Part shown: piece by piece, positions 59,117 to 64,000 of the stretch | Position numbering within the stretch: the first letter of the stretch is position 1 | Layout of the letters: every line of letters begins with the position of its first letter | Origin: Rubrivirga sp. SAORIC476 | GTDB lineage: Bacteria > Bacteroidota > Rhodothermia > Rhodothermales > Rubricoccaceae | NCBI RefSeq assembly: GCF_002283555.1 | Contig: NZ_MVOI01000003.1 | Coordinates: forward strand, 1,104,798-1,168,797 | Direction: 5' to 3' | Length of the DNA stretch: 64,000 nucleotides | Notes under the pieces: generated by a model | What the model saw: only the letters and a program-made list of their open reading frames with translations | Database searches by the model: none | What the model was told of the DNA's origin: nothing | Translations under genes and position numbers: made by a program

Positions 59117-61063
59117 TCACTCCTCTCCCCTTCGGGGCAGGGTCATCACGAAGGTCGCGCCCTGGCCGAGGCGGCTGAAGACCTGGAGCGTGCCTCCGTG
59201 GCCTTCGGTCACGATGTCATACGCGAGCGACAAGCCGAGCCCCGTGCCTGTCCCGGCGGGCTTGGACGTGAAGAACGGCTCGAAGACGCGCGCGCAGTGC
59301 GCCGCCGGGATCCCGACACCGTTGTCCTCGACGCGGATCTGGACCACGTCGCCGAGGTCCTCCGTCGATAGGCGGACGGTTGGCACGAAGCCGTCCCCGG
59401 CGGCCTCGGCGTGTCGCTCGACCGCCCAGCGAGCGTTCTCCAGGAGGTTGACGATCACGCGTTGGATGGAGGCGGCTTCCAGTTCGACCGGGAGCAGATC
59501 GCCGTAGTGCCGCTCGACCCGGACGCCGTCGGCCTGTCCGAGCGAGTTCGAGACCGCCCGCTCCATCAGCTCGTGCACATCGGTCGGCCGCCGCTCGCCG
59601 CCCACGTCGCGGACGTGCCCCATGAGGCCGCGGACGATGGCCTCGGCCCGGCGCGCGTGGTCCCGCACCCGGCGGGTGTTGTCGACGATGGCCTCCAGGT
59701 CCTCCCGGACCGCCTCCCGGTCGGGCGCCTCACCCGTCGTGCGCGCCTCGTCGACCGTCGCCAGCAGGTCCATCGCCAGGTCGGCGTTGAGCGCCGCGAA
59801 GTTGGCGACGAAGTTGAGCGGGTTCTGGATCTCGTGGGCGAGGCCGGCCGACAACCGCCCGAGGGACGCCATCTTCTCGGCCTGGACCAGCTGGGTCTGG
59901 GCGGACCGCAGCTCGCGGAGGGTCTCCGAGAGTTCCTCGTTGGCCGCGCCCAACTCGTCGGTGCGGATGCGCGCCATCTCGGCCTCCTGCTGGGCGCGCT
60001 CCGCCTCGGCCCGGATCTCGACGGTCTGGATGCGGCTGCGGGCCTGGGCCGAGAGCAGGGCCTCGCGGAGCCCCTGGAACGCGCGGAGGTGAGCGAGGGC
60101 GGCGGCGGGGTCCCCGTCGGCCTCGCAGGCGTCGGCGAGCGCCGCGTGGGCTTCGGCGGCGCGTGGTTCGGCACCCGCCGTCTCCGCGATGCCGAGCGCC
60201 TCTTCGAGCGCGGGCCGCGCGTCGCCGGGGCGCCCCATGGCCGTCAGCGTCCGCCCGATCGCGATCAGGGTGGTCGCCTGGGACTGCCGGTTGCCGCTGC
60301 CGGTGCGCAGGCGGAGCGCGTCGCGGAAGAAGGCGAGCGCCTCGTCGTCCGCTCCGCGCTGGTGGGCGAGGATGCCGAGGTCATGGAGCGCGCGCGCCTC
60401 AGTCAGCAGCACCCCCTCCTCGCGGGCCAGCCGGAGCGCAGCCTCGTGGTGGGCTTTCGCCTCCTCGAAGCGGCCGAGGGTGCGGAGGGCGCCGCCGAGC
60501 GCCGTGTGTGCTCGTGCCTGCCCGCCCGCATGGTCGAGGTCGGCGAAGATCCGCAGGGCGGCCTCGCCGTGTTCGAGGGCGCGGTCCGGCTGGTCGAGTT
60601 CGATGTAGGTGTTGCCCAGCCCGCTGCGGACCCACGCCTCCTGCTCGCGAGCCCCGAGCGCCCGCGCCACGCGTAGGTTCTCGTGGGCGAGGTCGAGCGC
60701 CTCGTCGTAGTGCCCGAGGCTGACGTGGACGGACGAGAGCGCGCCGAGGGCGAGCGACCGGCCGGAAAGGTCGCCGAGCGGCTCAATGGCGGTCAGCGCG
60801 CGCGTCAGCAGGTCGAGCGCCTCCTCGTGTTCGGACAGCATGTGGCGCGCGAAGCCCTCGTAGGCCTGCGCGAACGCCAGCACGAGCGGGTCGCCGTCGG
60901 CGAGGTCGCGGGCCTCGTGCGCCAGCGCCAGCACCCGGTCGGGTCGATCGGGGATCGACGCCAGCGCCTCCCGGAGGCGGTCGGCGACGGGCCCGGGCGC
61001 AAGCATCCCCGACGCGAACGCGTCGCGGGTGATCGGTGCGGGCAGCGGGACGTCCTCGGCCAT
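59117..61063 (-). CDS. TPR sensor histidine kinase
   Basis: The 648-residue cytoplasmic protein has about seven tetratricopeptide repeats in its first 350 residues (for example DEALDLAHENLRVARALGAREQEAWVRSGLGN). A coiled-coil linker follows (about 360-410, RAQQEAEMARIRTDELGAANEELSETLRELRSAQTQLVQAEKMASLGRL). The H-box GRLSAGLAHEIQNPLNFVANF and the ATPase domain with VNLLENARWAV and GTGLGLSLAYDIV complete the kinase. The TPR part probably binds a protein partner that controls activity. No response regulator is next to it. The start ATG at 61063 gives the N-terminus MAEDVPLPAP. Confidence 0.93.
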   Translation of the reverse strand: MAEDVPLPAPITRDAFASGMLAPGPVADRLREALASIPDRPDRVLALAHEARDLADGDPLVLAFAQAYEGFARHMLSEHEEALDLLTRALTAIEPLGDLSGRSLALGALSSVHVSLGHYDEALDLAHENLRVARALGAREQEAWVRSGLGNTYIELDQPDRALEHGEAALRIFADLDHAGGQARAHTALGGALRTLGRFEEAKAHHEAALRLAREEGVLLTEARALHDLGILAHQRGADDEALAFFRDALRLRTGSGNRQSQATTLIAIGRTLTAMGRPGDARPALEEALGIAETAGAEPRAAEAHAALADACEADGDPAAALAHLRAFQGLREALLSAQARSRIQTVEIRAEAERAQQEAEMARIRTDELGAANEELSETLRELRSAQTQLVQAEKMASLGRLSAGLAHEIQNPLNFVANFAALNADLAMDLLATVDEARTTGEAPDREAVREDLEAIVDNTRRVRDHARRAEAIVRGLMGHVRDVGGERRPTDVHELMERAVSNSLGQADGVRVERHYGDLLPVELEAASIQRVIVNLLENARWAVERHAEAAGDGFVPTVRLSTEDLGDVVQIRVEDNGVGIPAAHCARVFEPFFTSKPAGTGTGLGLSLAYDIVTEGHGGTLQVFSRLGQGATFVMTLPRRGEE

Positions 61064-61154
61064 GCGGGAGTCTACGCCCCAGGTATCGGACGAGGTTGCG
61101 CCGACGACCGGGTCTCCGGGGAGCCGCTCTCCTCCAGCCTGTCGCGACGAGGCC

Positions 61155-62831
61155 CTACTTCTTGAACCGCCGCACCAGCGCCTCGATCTGCGGGTCCGGC
61201 AGCGGCAGTACTGACGACGCAGGCGCGGCGGCGGTCGCGGTCGGCGAGGTCGCAGCTGGCGAGGACGCAGGCGTCGGGCGGTCGACCGTCGGGTTGCCCG
61301 CTCGCGCGACGAGGCGCGCCTCGATCTCGTCCATCCACGACCCGTCACCGGACGGCTGGCCCCGCCTCGGCGACGCGGTCGGTGTGGGCACCGAGGCGGG
61401 CGCGGCGGACCCGCGCGCCCGGTCCCCCCCTCGTCTCCCGCTCGCCGCCGCCAGTGCCTGCCCCGCGTCGTCGTTGAGCGGCGCCGTCTCGAAGGCGACG
61501 CGCTTCAGGTTGACGAGGTGCATCGGCGTCACGTTGTCGCTCGTGATCGACCCGCCGACGGTGCCCGGCCCGAGCGTCATGGCGGGGAAGAGCGCCGTCG
61601 TCATGCCCACCGAGCCGAGCGCGGCGACCGTGTTGACGACGATCCGCATGGACGGCTTGCGGAGCGCGAACTGCTCGATCACGCGGTCGGACGTGGCGTG
61701 GAGGGCCAGCGTGTGGCCGATGCCGCCGAACTCCAGGATCTCGATGCACCGCGCGCAGCCATTCTCCCAGCCGTCGGCCGCATAGAAGGACAGGATGGGC
61801 GAGAGCGTCTCCATCGACAGCGGCTCGTCCGGCCCGACCGCGTCGACCTCGGCGATGAGCGCGCGGGCGGACTCGGAGACGGAGAACCCGGCCATCTCCG
61901 CGATCCGGCGCGGGCTCTTGCCCACGATGCCCGCGTTGAAGCGCCCGCCCGGCTTGATGATGGCGCGCAGCTTCGCCGCCTCGTCGGCCGAGCAGACGTG
62001 GCCGCCGCGCTGGCGGAGCGCGTCGAGCAGGCGCTGCCGGATGGGCGCATCGGCGACCACCGAGCGCTCGGTGGAGCAGAGGGTCCCCCAGTCGAACGAG
62101 GTGCCTGTCAGGATGTCGGCCGCCGCCTTCTCCACGTTGGCGCTGCGGTCGACGTAGGCCGGCACGTTGCCCGAGCCGACGCCGTAGGCGGGCTTGCCCT
62201 TCGAGTAGGCCGCGCGGACCATCGGCCCGCCGCCGGTGGCCAGGATCACGTCGGTCTCCGGGTGCTCCAGGAGCGCGTTCGTCCCGGCAAGCGTGACCCC
62301 GCCTTCGCCGCCACCGAGGCAGGCGATCAGGCCCTCGGGTGCGCCCGCGGCGACCGCCGCCTCGGCGACCACGCGGGTCGCCTCGATCGTGCAGCGGACG
62401 GCGCTCGGGTGCGGGCTCATCACGATCCCGCAGCGTGCCTTGACCGAGATGATCGCCTTGTAGAAGGCCGTCGCGGTCGGGTTGGTCGACGGCACGAGCG
62501 CGGCCACCACGCCCATCGGGCTGGCGACGGTCCAGACGCTGCCGTCGTCGCTCTTGGCGATGACGCCGGCCGTCTTCATGCCCTCCATCCGCGCGGCCAG
62601 CGTCCGGGTCGCGAAGAGGTTTTTCTGCTCCTTGCTCTCGGGCTTGCCGAAGCCGGTCTCGTCGTGGGCCATCTGCCCGAGCCGCTTCGCCTCGGCAGCC
62701 CCGGCCTCGACCATGGCCGCAACGATGCGGTCCACGGTGGCCTGATCGGCGGTCTTGAACTGCTTGGTCGCGACGTGCGCCGCGTGGACGGCGTCGCGGG
62801 CGTCCTGGATGGAGAGGAGGTCGGCGTCCAT
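61155..62831 (-). CDS. CoA-acylating aldehyde dehydrogenase with long C-terminal tail
   Basis: The 558-residue enzyme belongs to the EutE/PduP/AdhE-N acylating aldehyde dehydrogenases, which convert an aldehyde, CoA and NAD(P)+ to acyl-CoA. Key blocks are ASPMGVVAALVPSTNPTATAFYK, MSPHPSA, LATGGGPMVRAAYSKGKPAYGVGSGN and GTSFDWGTLCSTERSVV with catalytic Cys252. The core ends near residue 455 (LKRVAFETA). After it comes a Pro/Ala-rich tail of about 100 residues that holds two amphipathic helices, SWMDEIEARLVARA and DPQIEALVRRFKK at the very end. The last resembles the encapsulation helix of PduP (ELETLIRTIL). No shell protein gene is in the window. Confidence 0.9.
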   Translation of the reverse strand: MDADLLSIQDARDAVHAAHVATKQFKTADQATVDRIVAAMVEAGAAEAKRLGQMAHDETGFGKPESKEQKNLFATRTLAARMEGMKTAGVIAKSDDGSVWTVASPMGVVAALVPSTNPTATAFYKAIISVKARCGIVMSPHPSAVRCTIEATRVVAEAAVAAGAPEGLIACLGGGEGGVTLAGTNALLEHPETDVILATGGGPMVRAAYSKGKPAYGVGSGNVPAYVDRSANVEKAAADILTGTSFDWGTLCSTERSVVADAPIRQRLLDALRQRGGHVCSADEAAKLRAIIKPGGRFNAGIVGKSPRRIAEMAGFSVSESARALIAEVDAVGPDEPLSMETLSPILSFYAADGWENGCARCIEILEFGGIGHTLALHATSDRVIEQFALRKPSMRIVVNTVAALGSVGMTTALFPAMTLGPGTVGGSITSDNVTPMHLVNLKRVAFETAPLNDDAGQALAAASGRRGGDRARGSAAPASVPTPTASPRRGQPSGDGSWMDEIEARLVARAGNPTVDRPTPASSPAATSPTATAAAPASSVLPLPDPQIEALVRRFKK

Positions 62832-63090
62832 GGAGCATCGGGCGGGCGGGCCGAAAGGTACCCCGGCCGATGGGCGCTCCCGGCGTCGCCTCGGCGTGAC
62901 GGCTTCCTTCCGTGGACGGCGGGCAGGGCGCGGACGGATCCCAGTCCGTACCGTGGGGTTACGGGACCGCCGGGGACCGCTACGACTCACCCCGCGCGAG
63001 TCACCCGTTCACCGTTCATACGGGGTCGAATGTAAAATCATGGCGGTGGCACGCCGTTTGCCGTCCCCTGTGCGCGACTCTCTCTCGACC
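62832..63090 (+). promoter_or_regulatory. Upstream region of the KaiC-like gene
   Basis: This gap between divergent genes has an AT-richer patch at about 63007-63045 (including TTCACCGTTCAT and GAATGTAAAATCATGG). A TGTAAAAT box about 60 bases before the ATG could be a -10 element. Nothing else was recognised. Confidence 0.35.
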
Positions 63091-64000
63091 ATGACCGCCG
63101 CCACCCCCTCCCCCTCCGGCCTCGCCGCCGTCGACCGCCAGTGGGGCGGGCTGGCGGCCGGGCGCACCTACCTCCTCGTCGGCCGTGCGGGCGCCGGGCG
63201 TTCCGCGCTCGCCTTGCAGACGGTCCGCGCTGCTGCGGATGCGGGCCAGCGCTGCCTCGTCATCTCGCCGCGCTCGCCCGACGAGCTCGTCGAGGTGGGG
63301 CACGAGGTCGGCCTGGACCTGGCCGCGGCCCACACGGCGGGCACGCTCCGTCTGCTTCGCATTCCGAAAGCCGCGGACCTCGCCGCGCGCGGCTCCGAGG
63401 GCCTGGCGAAGTCGTACCGCGACCTCGTCGCCCTGGTCGCCTCCGACGACCCGGCGCGCGTCGTCATCGAGGACTTTACGCCGCTCGTCCAGTTCGACAC
63501 GTTCGAGCGCTTCCACGACGCCTTCGCCGGGCTCGTCGGCGCGCTCCGCGAACAGGGCGTGACGCTCGTCATCGGCCTGGGCGACCCGGCCAACGACGCC
63601 TCCCGCCGCCTCCTCGACGTGGTCGAGGGGCTGGTCGACGGCACCATCCACCTCGGCGCTGGGGGCGACCTCGTGCTGGGCACGCCCGGCCGGGCCGACT
63701 ACCCATCCAACGACGGCGCATCGGTCGATGCCGTGCCGCCGCCCGCTCCGGAACCGCCAGCGGCCGTCGCACTGCCTGCGCCGCCCGCTCCCGCGCCGTC
63801 GCCCCTGCCGGATCCGGTCGCCGCCGAGCCAGAACCGACGGCGTTCGCACCCGCCCCGACCTCGTCGGAGCCGCCCTCGCCGGAGCCCGCCAGCCCGGAT
63901 CACTCGACGACATTCGCGCCCAGCCCGGCTGGCGAGCCGGAATCGTCCTTCGCCCCCCCCTTCGCCCCGGAGACCTCCGCACCGACGGTCCCGCCCGAGC
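63091..64000 (+). CDS. RecA/KaiC-like ATPase fold protein with altered Walker A, partial
   Basis: The first 303 residues are visible; the gene runs off the right edge. Residues about 8-205 have the RecA/KaiC-like layout: GGLAAGRTYLLV, then a P-loop GRAGAGRS (31-38) in which Arg37 replaces the Walker A Lys, ARVVIEDFTPLVQFDTFERFHDAFAG with a Walker B-like VVIEDF, and GVTLVIGLGDP. From about residue 210 it becomes a Pro/Ala/Glu-rich tail (PPPAPEPPAAVALPAPP and similar) to the edge. The Arg substitution suggests weak or no ATP hydrolysis. Function unknown. Confidence 0.75.
   Translation, partial: MTAATPSPSGLAAVDRQWGGLAAGRTYLLVGRAGAGRSALALQTVRAAADAGQRCLVISPRSPDELVEVGHEVGLDLAAAHTAGTLRLLRIPKAADLAARGSEGLAKSYRDLVALVASDDPARVVIEDFTPLVQFDTFERFHDAFAGLVGALREQGVTLVIGLGDPANDASRRLLDVVEGLVDGTIHLGAGGDLVLGTPGRADYPSNDGASVDAVPPPAPEPPAAVALPAPPAPAPSPLPDPVAAEPEPTAFAPAPTSSEPPSPEPASPDHSTTFAPSPAGEPESSFAPPFAPETSAPTVPPE

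Noticed and set aside
59117-61063. Partner relation between the TPR kinase and the aldehyde dehydrogenase
   Set aside because: They are adjacent on one strand, but the 91-base gap and unrelated roles give no support.

Overview
The window is very GC-rich DNA, about 70% by eye, and densely packed with genes. Most starts lack a Shine-Dalgarno box and several are GTG or TTG. Several traits point to the Bacteroidota/Rhodothermota side of the tree: two exoproteins with a C-terminal type IX secretion (T9SS) sorting domain, a HmuY-type heme operon, an LruC-domain lipoprotein, and a coaD-rsmD-DUF3822 neighbourhood. The base composition and gene style fit a marine Rubricoccaceae member such as Rubrivirga or Rubricoccus. 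This assignment is inferred from gene content; no marker gene was compared.

Layout. 1-6.4 kb (minus): exopolysaccharide genes (chain-length protein cut by the window edge, TolC-like protein, ugd, sugar transferase, LruC lipoprotein) and a single-domain response regulator. Two clusters of a TTCGaCGAA site lie upstream of two of these genes. 6.4-10.7 kb (plus): a large hybrid histidine kinase overlapping a LytTR response regulator. 10.7-15.9 kb: PLP aminotransferase, a 21-bp minisatellite, coaD, rsmD, DUF3822, a pseudopilin-like protein and pdxJ. 16.0-23.8 kb (plus): two tandem paralogous three-gene cassettes of pilin-like membrane-anchored proteins. This is the least explained part of the window. 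23.9-34.3 kb: a membrane protein, era, a large T9SS beta-strand exoprotein, an MltD-like transglycosylase, an unknown protein and murA.

34.3-41.4 kb (minus): a complete heme-uptake operon, hmuR-hmuY-hmuT-hmuU-hmuV-hmuS, with a 44-bp imperfect palindrome upstream. 41.5-45.0 kb: crtI (carotenoid desaturase) divergent from a LOV-domain blue-light histidine kinase. 45.3-51.1 kb: HtrA protease, a Rieske-type flavin reductase, and the UPF0237 (ACT)/UPF0210 pair separated by a four-helix-bundle gene inside nested inverted repeats. 51-57 kb: small lipoprotein, membrane protein, SRPBCC protein, 2Fe-2S ferredoxin and a second T9SS exoprotein with an internal duplication. 57-64 kb: DUF6498 protein, class A beta-lactamase-like lipoprotein, CPXCG mini-protein, TPR histidine kinase, acylating aldehyde dehydrogenase with a microcompartment-like tail, and the start of a RecA/KaiC-like protein with an altered Walker A.

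No rRNA, tRNA, CRISPR array, transposase or integrase was seen. A GC-rich palindrome (arms CCGCCTCGG/CCGAGGCGG) recurs between genes, mostly where transcription converges. Start codons were chosen by signal peptides, family length and overlaps, so they are less certain than the stops.
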